This document shows, one piece after another, positions 11,400-24,500 of a stretch of 64,000 bases of DNA; position 1 is the first letter of the stretch, and each line of letters opens with the position of its first letter. The DNA comes from Conchocele bisecta. Taxonomy: Eukaryota > Mollusca > Bivalvia > Lucinida > Thyasiridae. Below the pieces are notes generated by a model that was given only the letters and a program-made list of their open reading frames with translations, did not search any database and was not told where the DNA came from. The stretch lies in assembly GCA_029237695.1 (NCBI GenBank), contig CM055278.1, positions 67,881,188 through 67,945,187 on the forward strand. Reading direction: 5' to 3'. The translations under genes were made by a program, and so were the position numbers.

Positions 11400-12829
11400 T
11401 ACGGGGCGCCATGCAGGACAGGTTAACTATGTGTACAAAATTGAGTTTTGTAACACTAAAAATCACAAAATTCAATTCTGTGTCACAAAATTCAATTCTG
11501 TGTCACAAAATTCAATTCTGTCAATTCTGTGTCACAAAATTCAATTTTGTAAGACAGAATTGAGTTTTGTGAAAAAAATTCAGTTTTGTGGGACAGAATT
11601 CATTTTTGTCCACAAAAATTAGTTTGCGTAGGATAGTCTATGTCATCTCTACGTTGATTGGTTGAGATCGGTCTAAGTCCATTTTACAAGATGGTGGAGT
11701 ACATTTGCAGGTTTAAATATTTCAATGCGAAAATATACTGACCCAATATATCAATATTATACTTCTTTATGGACAGTTATTTTGGTTATATTATGATTAC
11801 AAATGAGTGGTCACACCATATAAGCATATATACTTTGAAGGAGAAATAAGAAAAATATTCAGAATTTTCCCTCAATTATGTAAACAGGGTCAAACATAAA
11901 GTAGCCGGGACATAGCTAGACCTGAGAGCATGCCCATATATAGAAAATACCAGGCTAGTGTATTTGGATATCAAGTTTATCAGGCAAGGCTAGGAAACGC
12001 GTAGGAATTCCGAGGCTTGCCGAGGAATTCCTACCGTTTCCAAGCCGAGCCTGATAAACTTATATTAAAATACACTAGCCTGGTATTCTATGTATCAGGT
12101 AACGTTTTATGCTCGAAAATGACATTAGATGACGTCGTATTCTAACAGTAGATCTAACCTTGTGAAACAAATGGTATTGGATCTGTGTCTACTAGTTGCG
12201 AAGTTACGTGTTCGCACTATGTGTCTACATGCATTATTTACAGTATACACCATCTTAGTATCCATGGTATCTACACAAATACTACAAAATGGTTTCCTCA
12301 AATGGCCCAATACACACATTCTGTTTATAAACACAGACAGCAGTCAGAACACAGGCCACAGAGCGTGTATTATTGATTTAACTGGGGCAGATATACCTTG
12401 CGATACACAATACATGACGTCAGTACTCGCGGGAGATCTACATGTACATGAATTATGTGTACAATTATAACGCAAATGAGTTTAAATACGAATGAGTTTG
12501 TCAACGTTTGACTGTTTGGAGATAGCTGAAGCAAAATGGCAGAATGAGAAATGAATCATCGGCAGAATGAGAAATGAATCATCGACATTGAATGTGTAGA
12601 TCGGCGACCGTGACCCATTTCTCCAGTGCAGTTTCTGACCAATGGTAGTCCTTCTTACATGCATGTGCAGAATTGACAGAATTGAATTTTGTGACACAGA
12701 ATTGAATTCTGTGGCACAGAATTGAATTCTGTGCCACAAAAGTGAATTTTGTGACACAGAATTGAATTTTGTGGCACAAAAATGAATTTTGTTGACAAAA
12801 TTGAGCCATGTCCCACTTGGCGCCCCGTA
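11400..12829. mobile_element. Foldback DNA element with repetitive arms
   Basis: Terminal inverted repeats 'tacggggcgcca' / 'tggcgccccgta' are flanked by a 5-bp direct duplication 'ccagc' (11395-11399 and 12830-12834). Just inside each end is an array of about 20-22 bp units built on 'tgtcacaaaattcaattctg' (11430-11625) and its complement (12665-12810), so the arms form a long foldback. No transposase is present. A second hairpin element is nested at 11940-12095. Confidence 0.8.
11940..12095. repeat. Hairpin MITE, 'ataccaggctagtgt' family, nested
   Basis: A near-perfect inverted repeat: 'aataccaggctagtgtattt' pairs with 'aaatacactagcctggtatt', and 'aaggctaggaaacg' pairs imperfectly with its mate. 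It lies inside the 11400-12829 element. Related copies or pieces are at about 2440-2520, 38155-38600 and 45762-45885. Confidence 0.75.
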
Positions 12830-14947
12830 CCAGCGAATCCACGCACGGAATAATGAATATGCCTAAACCCAGTTCGACATCTCAGTGTAAATATTACAAA
12901 ACCATGGCTTTTGCCATTTCACCCGCGGGTTATATTTGGCATAAATATATGTTCCCACGCCAAAAATCCAACCAAACTAGTGTACAGCCCTCGCGGAATA
13001 AATACCATCCAACATGGTATATCCCACACTACCATAAATCTGCACAATATAGACCCAGATCTCATAGTGCGAAATGGACTCGACTTGTCTCGATATACGA
13101 GGGTCGCTATTTGGCCCCGCCAAACCCGTCCATATCGGTACTACGGCTGTACACTCAAATGAGTGTGTAGCACATACTACACTCAAATATCGTGGTAATT
13201 TACGGAAATATCACGACACAAAGCATCACCAGTATGGGATCTGATATATCCGTGTTGGCCAGTACCAGGCTATGCTGAAACACTAACCCGAAGCATACAT
13301 AACAGGGCAGACCATGGTATGGTCTGCGCTATATACTGGCTTCACCTGCAGAAGGTCCCTTATCTGGTGAACAACTGACACGCGGACAAACTCACTCGGC
13401 CGCGCATGGATAGTGGACGTCCGTAATACCAAAAGGGGCCAAAATTCACTAGCGAATCCAGCACACGCAGTCAAAGAGTCCTCTACCACACACATGCAGA
13501 GTCTGTGGCAAATATGGCGTGACATCAGTAAAACATTGCTCATAAAATGGACGTGTATTTAAATCCGCAAAAAGGACACGCATAAACGTATTTCCACCAA
13601 TACAACATAAGCCCCGTTATTACACGTACATTGTACATGCCGAATGTACATGCCAAATCACAGGTATGTGGAATCACAGGTATGTGAAATCCATAATACG
13701 CACAACAATACAACACAGTTCCACACATCACAAATATACAATTATACGGAAATCCGGAATATACAAGAATGCACTTACGTGTCACGCGACAATGAGTCCA
13801 AATATAGGTAGACCAGGTGTATTATCATATCATGGCCTCGTGTTCGTGTATACTAACTACATGATAAAGTGCACATGCATGCATGTAAATATAATAGTTT
13901 ATCTTGGTGCGCAAAATAGACATGTACATGTAGTGTGGCTCAGTGGTATCGAAGCGGGAGAATATCCATACGTTAGCAGAACTTTTGTTCATTTTATCTG
14001 GTCGAGAGTTCGAACCTCACAAAACGCATTACTTTTGTCGATAACATTCTGTTTTGTTTTTTATGACTGCTTGATGGAGAAGGGAATAAGTGAAACGGTG
14101 AGGGTTATCACTATTGCTGTTTGTCCTCAATATGACATGATCTGCGAGAACATACTCCAAGATTCTTCATGTACAAACATATGTGCATTTAGTTATTAGT
14201 TTTCTTCAAAGTGAGACTAACGTTCTACATGTAATCCATCTCATGCTTAGTTAATGTAATTTGTAAGAGCAACACACATACAAAAGAAATATATAATAAA
14301 ATATAAACAAATAAAAACATATGTGTATACATGTATGAAAAACTAAGATTCGAACTCCCTACCTACGGCATTGATATCTTCACTGTAACCCCTCGACTAC
14401 ATAACACTTGATGACAAATCTCAAAAATCAATATTGAAAAGGAATATTGCCACGGGTATATTTACCTGTCTCACCTATTCTGTGTTTTGTTTATGATCGG
14501 TTTGTATGTAAACAAGTAGCAAGTTATCGTCTGCGGACTTTTTTTTATACCTCATAGGTACAAGCTAGAGCTGTATTAACAACAAAAGCCAATTCAGACA
14601 TAATACGCAGGCTGTCTGCACGCTGCTGTGTTTACGCAAAATGTTCCCAAATCTGCATTTATTTGGCCGCGGCCACACATTTCACAACATGGATTTCAAA
14701 TATCCCATGCGGACTTTGCACTAATACTTGCTAATTGTACAAATTCTGCAATCACACCTTGTCAAACTGATCATAGTCTGTATTGGTACCGACCGTTTTG
14801 TTTTCGAGCAGCAGACCTGCCTTTCTGACAGATAAAATTGCTGCCAATTTTAAAGTCACTCCATCTTTTTATTAAATTTTCGACCACATGGTCTTTATCA
14901 AAATAGTGGGAAACTGTATTGGCAGTCCTATGTGGTCGAACATTTCA

Positions 14948-15460
14948 GTTTATCCCGTCAACACAGTGCGTATGTCCGTGAAACAAGGTGCCGTGAAACA
15001 TTTTTGATATCCTATCAATACTAAAAAAAAATTGCGTTTTCCTCATGGCCCTGTGAAAAGTGGTTTAATTGAATATATATGACGATACTAGGACTACTGG
15101 GTTGTTTCAATTTTCACCGATATCGGTTCATAAGTTGAACGCAACAAGATAGGAAATCAATTATGCATGTACCTATGTGTACCTAGTATCGTCATACTCT
15201 TTAAAATACTCTTATATATCTTCACTGCGTATGAATATGTGCGGTTGTCATACTAGTCGATTCTCCGAATTTGAGGATGCGGCTGGGGTTATTTTTTTTT
15301 GCATTTTAAAGCTATTTGTAATGTTGACGGGATACATGTACATAGAATAGTAGGTCAGTGCCGTGAATGGTAAAAAATATCTGTTCTCGCCCATCCTGTT
15401 TCCTACGCATTGCCAGATATGTTTTCCCATTCACGGCACTGACCTACTATTCTCTATTAG
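14948..15460. repeat. Palindromic element with insertion
   Basis: Begins 'tatcccgtcaacacagtgcg' and closes near 15330 with 'tgttgacgggata'. It is followed by a hairpin whose arms carry 'tagtaggtcagtgccgtgaa' and its complement. It is homologous to the inner element at 8560-8820 but interrupted by about 250 bp of other DNA. Confidence 0.6.
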
Positions 15461-18400
15461 TACACTTGTAGGCCGAAATGTGATGCATGCAAACGGTCCA
15501 TTAAAGTACATATTGTATACGAACTTTGGGCGATCAGCCACCATTCACGTACACGTATCCATATATTTGAATAATTCCAAACTTATAACACTATTAAATA
15601 ATTTCACATCGAAATCTAACTTTTCTTTTATACGAGGGTGGGTCAATAAGTAGTGTAACATGGTACATTACTTTATAGGCTGTCAGCCAGAAATGGAAAC
15701 CCTCCCCCCTGGGGGATTTTTACAGACATATGTCCTATGCGGTATAACCCGCTGGATGAATCTTTGGCACCATTTTGAAGTATACCACCCTCGGACTTTT
15801 CGCAATTGTAAAATATCTCAATTTCATTGAAATTCGACTATTTTGTATCATTTGAAACAACTGATATGGCAGTTTTGTACCTTTTCAGTTGTGTTCATAA
15901 CTATACAATGGAATAAAGTTCAATTAAATAATATCTTACATTTCAGATGAAGAATTGTGCACGTTTTATTACCCAACCACTGAATTTCAATGGCAAAACA
16001 TGTACCTAATAACTCCATAAAAGTATGGTACTTTTATATCTCCTCTGTGTCAATGGTACATAGTAAGTGCTCATTATACATGTTAATTGCATATATGTCT
16101 ATTATCTGATGTCTGCAGTCGATGATACAATGTTAAAAACAAAGTATTTTTCATATTCCCCCCCCCCCCACACACATTTTACAATGGGAATTTTACATGT
16201 AATGAACATGATGAATTTCATTTATGTTATGCACTATCACTTACTTACAACTACTTAAACACTACTAATAACTATCCGTACACACGTCAGATACAGGGTG
16301 TCCACGTGTTCGTCCGTCTGTCCGTCCGCTTCGCATTTACTTAGTGAAGGTAACAACTCCTTTATGAGTCACATTATGAAAATCTCTCGCAGTGTATACT
16401 AATTGTATGGATGATAATTGTACCCAATAGTGTTTGCAAGATATGTTCCATGCCCATATTCTGATTATATAATGTCTACAGCAGATGATGCAATTGCAAC
16501 ACAAGTAGTTCTTACCATTCCCCACCCACTGAATTTACAATGACCATTTTACATGCAATTTTAGTATGTTATGCGCTGCTAGATAATTATTAAAGGTTCA
16601 TATGAATGTGTACATGTAGCTACGAACTGAATGTGTAGCTACTAAAAAATATACTATTAGTTATCCACACACATTTCAGAAAACAGAATGCATGTGTGTT
16701 CGTCTCTCTATATATGTCCATTTTGACATATTTATGCAGCCATGACAATTATTAAGATTACTATGTTGTGTAATACAATATTAACGTCTCTGATACATAT
16801 ACTTATTACACGTAGCTGTTTACAGGCCGTTAAGGCAAAATCAAGTGAAATAAATAAATAAATATAATTATTACTGTCAACAATATAGGTCGTAGGTAAC
16901 AATTTGCAGACTGGATATAGAAAAAATAATTCTACCATGCTGATTGAATGAGTTGTAGTACACTCTACTCCAAGTATAACTGGATACATATTAAACTATA
17001 GAATTAAGAGGGCTGTAAACAATACCACCGACCTAAGTTGGAATATAACTGGACAACTACTCTGTATACATTGAAGATGGCAGTAATGCAAGTTAATTCG
17101 GTTGTTCGGCATAATAATAAAATTAGGTAATGAACCGATGAAACTGGTATAATGCATATCCCAGATTCTACATAAAGTACAGAGTATTTATTGCGCATTC
17201 CGATATTCTTCTTTTGACAATTGTGGAAGGATATTGCATCACTATCTCCTGTAATGAATATTTATTTGTGAGGGAAAGCAATGTACAAAATATATGTGTT
17301 TCAAACGTATGAATGTCTGTAATCGTTTGTAACAGCACCTATTCACAGGAAATTGTTGCAAAACAGCCTATTTCGGCAACCATTTTGAAATGTATTGCTA
17401 TTTGCTGATTTAATTAAATGTAATATGTATTCTAAATCATTTTACATTCAAACTGTGACTGAATTATAACAATTTACCCAGTTAATATTGATCAGACTGA
17501 AAGTTACCATGGCAGTCCTTGTTAAAACAATAACAAAATGATCGGCGGCCATCTTGAAAAATGGCCGCCATTTGTTCACCCAGCGTTTTTTTTTAGCGCA
17601 GACAATCAGGATTGATAGACGATAGAATACTGAATCCGAAAATCATACTCGCCAAAAATCCCCCATGTGGAGAGGGTGGTTATTGCTGGCTAAAAGTCTA
17701 TTAAACGTATATCTAAAACGAAAAATCGTTATACATGTTCTATATTCCGTCAGCGCGTTGTCTCTCGTAAAATTGTATAAAAATATGATTGCGATATCGT
17801 GAATGCATGACTAATTTATTCCCGTTTCTATTGTCCAACTATGCCATTTATTTTAATAATGTTCTCAACATTATCTACGTCTGTAATTGAAATCAGCAGT
17901 TACCATATTTCGTAGTCTCCCGTCCGGCACTGAAAGGAGCCACACATTTTCTGACTGGCTGGTAAAGCAGCACTGGCTTCCTATAAACTCGCTGCCGCAT
18001 ATGACGTATTTCTGCTGTCGTTTTCCATCTTATTCCTTCTATCTAAATATACCCCATTTGTTTTTCGTTTAAGTAACGTTAATGAATGCAAGTGCCAAAT
18101 TGTATTCAAGTTGGATCAGTTGCTAGAAAGATAACGGTCGAGTGACACTACAGTACTTATTGACCGACCCTTGCGCTTTATAATATCTCATTGTCAATAT
18201 TTGTCAATAGACGTTTTCAATGATATACGATATGGCTGTGACTGTAGAAATGGGCCTTTATGAGCTTTACGAGCAGTGTATATCCAGATCAGCATGTGCA
18301 TCCGCACAGTCTGATTAGGATATGCACTGTGCGCCATTCTATCAATGAAGCACCTGTTATGCGGCTAACAAGCAATATAGATCATTATCAAGCTACAGGA

Positions 18401-18589
18401 TTGTGGTAGGCTGGAGCTACTCATGTCACACATCCCATAAAACCCATGTATGCCGTCACATACGAGTAATACAATGTAATGTACATTATCAAAAATATTA
18501 GTCAGAATCAAAATGGTTTTCCCGGAACTGGTAATTTATCAAAAAACGTTCTTAAACACTGTTAAAGGTCCATGCCCACTCATTAGACA

Positions 18590-18770
18590 TATAGAGGATA
18601 TTCCATCGTACATGTTGAATAGCGGGAAATAATACACGATTCATCGATTGTGCGTCTGCTTCCGCGTAAGCAACGAGTGAGCGTAGCGAACGAGTTGCTT
18701 GCACAGACGCCGACGGACACGAGTGTATTATTTCCGCTATTCAAACATGTACGATGAATATCCTATTTAT
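18590..18770. repeat. Hairpin MITE
   Basis: 'aggatattccatcgtacatg' near 18596 pairs with 'catgtacgatgaatatcct' near 18746, and 'atagcgggaaataata' with 'tattatttccgctat'. The loop is GC-rich ('gcgtctgcttccgcg' ... 'gcttgcacagacgc'). Confidence 0.75.
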
Positions 18771-19353
18771 TACACTTCCACGGTGGATACATATGCACAT
18801 TTGGTCTATTTTTGAGATTATAATCAATGAATTGTGATGTGCTCATGCATAGTTATTCAATGACATGTTTTCCCGCGTTTTGACGTTACGTTGTGTGATG
18901 TCAAATGTGACGTCATGTAAACGTTTTGAAATCCAAATTACGCAGCTGTTTCTATGAACCAGATATAATTGAGTGCATGTTTGGAATGTGTTCAATCACA
19001 TTAACATTTTAGATTAGTCGAGACCCTTTCCAAATGTTCCAATAATTTTATTTTGACTGTAATAAAAATTAAACATTTTGCTTGGTATCAGGCGCGGATA
19101 CAGTGGACACCACCCCCCCCCCCCCCCCCCTTTGCAATTATTTATGTATCCGCGCCTGGGTAGCTCGTGGTTTCCAAGAAAACAGACGCGCAATTAAGGG
19201 TGTTCTCTTCACGGTGTATTATTTGTAAGGAGTTGATTACAGGGTTTCTCTCACAGCGAAACCTGTGCAAATAATTTGTAAGAGTGTAATACAAATTGTT
19301 CTTTATTAGATGTATAGCAATTAAATAAGTGTATAAGTATGTCACTCTTCCAC

Positions 19354-19735
19354 CAGTTCTAAAAACTACGAGTGACCGCTATACAGATATAATTGAATGA
19401 GTCAGTAATATTTATTTTACTGATAGTGACGCGCAAATGAGGCATGATATTCTTTTCATTATTTATACTAATTAAATGCGTACGTCATATGAAAACATAT
19501 TATTTTCGACAGATTATAAAGTATGATCATTGCACATCAAAAAATAAATATAGAGAATACAATAGTAATGTCCGGTAACATTTTAAGGAAACACGGTTAT
19601 CGCCCCTGATATCAGTGTGAACATTTACGTCTGACATAAAATGTATACTAATGTCAATCAATACGTGGGGTAACGATGATTGAATGTTTATTTTGCCAGA
19701 ACATGTCTCAGATGATGTCTCCATCTTGGTCAGTA
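19354..19735 (-). repeat. Dispersed repeat, inverted mate at 34950-35380
   Basis: Colinear similarity in opposite orientation to 34950-35380: for example 'ccagttctaaaaactacga' here against 'gtaatttttagaactgg' there, and 'gacatcatctgagacatttt' there against its complement here. The type is unknown and no coding potential was seen. Confidence 0.6.
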
Positions 19736-20429
19736 CCGGAACTACGCTTCACGTACGACACAAAACAGTTCTAAATCACCACTAATTTTATTTTATGCGG
19801 AACTCGTGCATATATCAATCCACATACACATCAAATACTAACGATAAATAGTGCATGCATGCTTGACATCAGTAGAACACGACACCCCTGTTGGTGCCTT
19901 ATTAGGCCATAGCAAGTTCTTTCTTTGTTAAGCGTCCGCGTGCGGGTATATAGGTATTGAAAGTTGTTCTGTGAAAAAACAAACACACTGTGTATGACAT
20001 TTTACACTATTTACTGGTGAAGTAATATGAAAACTGATTGGGGGACGTGCGCAAGTATTAAATCCGTTCATGAATGTCCACTTAATCAGTCTAATAAGAG
20101 TAGTTTCTTCTTATTTTTTCTTCTAAAGTTTGCTGGCGGAACTTTCAATGTATGCTAAATACTTATTCCTCAAACCTTTGCACACTGCATGTGCAAAGGG
20201 TTGAAAGGGTTGGGGAAGCTTGTAACATAAATTTAAGGCCTTGTTTGTTGTTACCGGATACGTAGGTGCGTTTTGGTCGACTGGGTGGACGCTTAACATG
20301 CTTAACATTGAACAGATATGGTATGGCCTTATTGAGAATGGGTGGTCAACACCAAAACAGCATTACGTTGTCGTTACATTAGGAACGTCTTTGGAACGTC
20401 TCCATGTTATTCATTTGATACCGTGAACG

Positions 20430-20665
20430 TTAGCGCTGTGACTGGAGAAATGGGGCTTATGGGATTTGTGACCAGTGTAGCTCCTGATCAAACATCACAC
20501 TTCCGTCACCTGATAATTATGATTTATATTGCTTGTAAGAAGCATGGCGGTTGGTCCATTGGTGCAATGGCGAACAGTGAAGATCCTGATCAGACTATGC
20601 GGATGCACAGGCTGATCTGGATATGCATTGGTCGCGAAACCTTAAGCACCATGTATCCAGTCACA
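20430..20665. repeat. 'Gctgtgactggagaaatg' MITE copy upstream of CCDC39
   Basis: Carries the full left part ('gctgtgactggagaaatggg'), 'gaccagtgtagctcctgatc', 'gtgcaatggcgaacagtg' and 'tgcattggtcgcgaaacc'. It sits about 230 bp before the CCDC39 start codon, so it may form part of the promoter region. Confidence 0.65.
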
Positions 20666-20891
20666 AATAACGTTACCGTAAGACAATTAAATTCAGATGT
20701 ATTGTGGTAGCGAAACGTATTTTGAAAACATGACCCTCGAAACATTGTGGTCGCGAAAGTTACAATAACTTCCGAGGTTATCTCCCTTGATCATGTTTAC
20801 ATACGGGTACTTTGTATCCAGAGCAATAATCGAAACAAATGTCGGCAACCACTTGTCTTTTTAAGTAGAGTTGATAAAATAAATAATAAAG

Positions 20892-20990
20892 ATGAGTAGA
20901 GACAACAATAGCATCCTCAGTGAGATAGAATGGGATGAAGGCTTGAGTATGCCGGTGGCTAATACTGAAAACAAGCAATTAGAAGATGAG
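20892..20990 (+). CDS. CCDC39: CCDC39 exon 1 (residues 1-33)
   Basis: ATG in 'aaagATGAGT', then 33 codons ending GAG|GTATTA. '[20 protein letters not shown]' matches the CCDC39 N-terminus (human has W-x-D/E-GF-x-IPVANEENK). It is followed by a 12.5-kb intron. An isolated short exon, but the match and the phase 0 border to exon 2 are clear. Confidence 0.92.
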
Positions 20991-21558
20991 GTATTAAACA
21001 ATAATTTCAGAACCTTTTTGTTACTTTAAAAAATGAGTGGGTGGGGTACTTATAGGGGGTTCAGTACGCTGTCGTAATACTGTAATTTGGCTGCCTCGTT
21101 ATGACAATCAAACGTTTTTAATTCACAAATTCTATATTATAATCAGATTAAAAACCATTTTTTACAGCTGAATTCAATAATATATCCTCTTTGGATGTAT
21201 CTTCGGGACCCTAGTACATGCCTTTTACAGTGAGCGGAGTATAGATTGACATCAGCAAACAATATGAATACAAATGAAACCTGTAACACCATGCAAATAA
21301 TGTGCAACAACAAAAAAATATTAAAAACAAAAGTCGGTGTAAGAAACGTACCTTCTAGATGTCGGCCACTGTGATCTAAATCAGCTAGGAGCTTTCTCCT
21401 ATCTTCGTGTTTTAAAGTTCTATATCCCGCCTGTATCAGTGCACCCACTTCAGGTGTAGTTTGTAGTGTTGTATGAATGAAAATTGTATCTGGTTTCCAA
21501 ATCACAGTATTTCTTCAAAAACACAGTTCATTTAACATAATTTTGGTTAAATTTTATC

Positions 21559-21589
<31 letters not shown>

Positions 21590-24500
21590 ACACCATTTTT
21601 ATAGATTTTTTATATAGTCAGGTTTGGAAGGAATCTCTAATGATAGATAACATAATTGTTTCTGTGAAAATCGGCCGTGAAAATAGACACTAAACATAAT
21701 TGTCGACTCAAGCATCTAAGTAAGTCACTCTGATCAAAATGTCACAAGACCAGTTGTCAAAGACGCTGAAAGTAAAATTGGAGCTAAATTTTTCCAAATA
21801 AAACGAAAAATAACATGGTAAATTACTTGCAAATTGTGTCAATCGATTTGATAAAAATATTTTACCATAAAAAATAGTTTTTAACGCCAAAATTGGATTC
21901 AAATATCCGTTTTTTTCTCATTTTCTTCCTCGAGTAGTGACAGCGTACTGTTTACTTCCGGATTGAATGAAAGGTGACGTCATAAAAGTCGCGAGTTGCC
22001 ATTGCGCGTGAATAAAAGAAAAGCCCTGAAGTTAGTGCAAGCTACGAAGATAGGAGAAACGGGGCTAATCATTATTTTGTTCATTTATTGCAGTGTTTAC
22101 GATAAATAACCAGCACTATTCTGGAAGTCGGCATGACGTCACACTAACATCACGTGACCAAGTCGGCCATATTTGTTTTGGGGAAAATTCCATAATCCCG
22201 CTCTGTAAATCATCATTTTCGTCATCGTAAATATTACTGTTAGAATTAGTCCAGCGACAAATGAACCAAAGAGAATTTTCAATAAATAAACAAATTTCAT
22301 GAATATGAACTTAAAACTTGATCTAACTGCCAGAATTTTGTTGTTAATAACGCCAGAAAATAGTTAAATTAATTAAGGAAAAGTAGTATTTTCCCCCTGC
22401 GCATGAGCGCGCTCTTCAATAAGAATACTACATATGGTCTATGTCCGACTTCGAGAATGGGGTTACTCTAAGCGATTTCCTTGGGATTTCCCTGTGACGT
22501 TTTTCTTGAATGACCAATCAGATTAAAGCTTACATTCTGAACTTTACATAGGTCAATGGCTCGATAAAATCCGACATTGGACAGCGAAATGATGATGATT
22601 TAAAGCAGAAACATTGTTTTTTGACAGTTACATACTGTTTTAATCATCTTGAGCCATCGATATTATTAATCAGTGTCCATTTTACTTAAAAAAATCAACT
22701 AATCTATAATTAATTTAGTAAAACAATTCGTGCGGAAATCCAAACTTTCCAAAGAGGTGCTAGCAATTTTTTGATAATTACACGTCGTGTGTGTTAGCGC
22801 GTACGCTGCCGACAGTCATACGATTTGACGTTACAAAGCATATATACACATAATATACCTTACGATACACTTCACAAAAGAAACGTGTCTTGAGTTTGAA
22901 TAAGGATAATAATTATCTCTAGATTATTTGTATTATGAATTAAACAAAGTATTTTTTAAATAATTAGATATTAATTTAAATAAATATTTCGGCATCTTTA
23001 CTCACTCAATAAATTAAAATTAAATGTGTAGCTGAAATGAAAGTGAAAGTAGAACGTTTTTGTTATATCCTCCGGGTTACAAATCGCTGAGGATTCCTAT
23101 TTGAATTGGAAAATGATATGAATTTTAAATTTAGGAGACTGTGTCAGGAGAAAATGGACTGATGACTGATGACATATGTCACCAGCAGAGGCGGATTCAG
23201 GGAGGGGGGGGGGACCTTCAGAAATCCCGATTTAAAAACAAAAAAAATACGAAATATTGTTTTACACATAGATTGTATGGACTGTTATGATCTTCAAATA
23301 TATAAAAAAAAAAAAATGCAGTAGAATGCAGGAAATGGCTTCCACAATTAAAAAATTTTCTGTGGGGGGGGGGGGGGGCGGGGGCGAGGGGGGTGCATGC
23401 CCCCGCACCCCCCTAGCCAACTCCCTCGCTCCGCTCAGTCGACGAACGAGCAAACCTCGTTCAAGTTTCATGTGGGCCTGGGTGAAATCCTGGATCCGCG
23501 ACTGACCAGTCTAGTTCCTGAGCTATGGCTGTGACAGGAAAAAAGGGACCGATGACATATGTCACCAGTCTAGTTCCTGAGCTATGGCTGTGACAGGAGA
23601 AATTCAGGCACGGATACAGGGGGGGGGGTTCCAGGGGGTGGGGTCCGGACCCCCCCCCCCCCCCCCCCCCCCCCCCCCACCCCCCCCCCCCCCCCCACTG
23701 ACCTGTTCCTGGGCAAAAAAAAAAAAATAAAAAGACGAAAATCTACAATACTCGAATAGTTGGATGACTTTTTTCGTGGCCTAGGTGTCACAAAATCGCA
23801 TCTGCGGCGATCTGGCACTTAAACATTTCCTGGGGGGAGGACCCCCACACCACCCGACTTTACAATTTCGCTCTTGTGGAGGTCTTGCCGACTTGTAATT
23901 ACAGACCTCCCCCCCCCCCTGCAATTATTTCTGTATCCACGCTTGAAATGGGACTGATGACATATGTAACCTGTCATGTTCCATGCATGACTCCTCGCTC
24001 TTGTTTGTAATTGTTGTAAAATATATAAAGCTTAAACTGTGTATACAAAACTATAGATATACCTCCGCCCCCGCCCCATCCCCCCCCCACCCCCCTGTTT
24101 GGGTACCCATTATCTCTGTGACGGAAAGTCGGATGGACCTCAAACTTCATATACTTCCTTATCATCAACCATATTTTCATTCCATACCACACTCATGCGG
24201 CCTTCATTTCCAAGGTCAAGGTAAAATTACTTAGACATGTGCATCCGTACGATTTGCTTTAAAGTTTTCTGCAACGTAAGTCAGATTGACTTCAAACTTC
24301 ATATACTTCCTTATCATCATCCATATTTCATTCCATACATGTACCACACCCATGTTGGCCTTCATGTCCACGGTCAAGGTGAAATTACTTTGAACAATCA
24401 TGTTTGTCAAGATAAATATTGTTTTTGCAGCATTGATAATGTATACTGATTCGACAAATATATTGATTTTAAATGGAGTATATATGTTTTACACATAGAT

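Larger units (their letters stand above)
12835..20891. other. Gene-poor region upstream of CCDC39
   Basis: No gene is supported. Contents include tRNA-like fragments (13932-14025 plus, 14340-14410 minus), hairpin elements (14948-15460, 18590-18770), a diverged duplication (16060-16260 / 16440-16680), a poly-C tract (19110-19132), an inverted dispersed repeat (19354-19735, mate at 34950-35380) and a 'gctgtgactggagaaatg' MITE at 20430-20665. Confidence 0.5.

Noticed and set aside
13932..14025. tRNA-like sequence (A box 'tggctcagtggt', B box 'gagttcgaacctc')
   Set aside because: The spacing is too long and the arms do not pair into a cloverleaf. More likely a decayed tRNA-derived repeat.
13666..14199. 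177-codon plus-strand open frame
   Set aside because: Composition is that of AT-rich non-coding DNA, it has no recognisable domain or splice context, and it overlaps a tRNA-like repeat fragment.
14340..14410. Minus-strand tRNA-like sequence ('gagttcgaatctt')
   Set aside because: The B box is fair, but the acceptor stem does not pair and the A box is poor. Not called as a gene.
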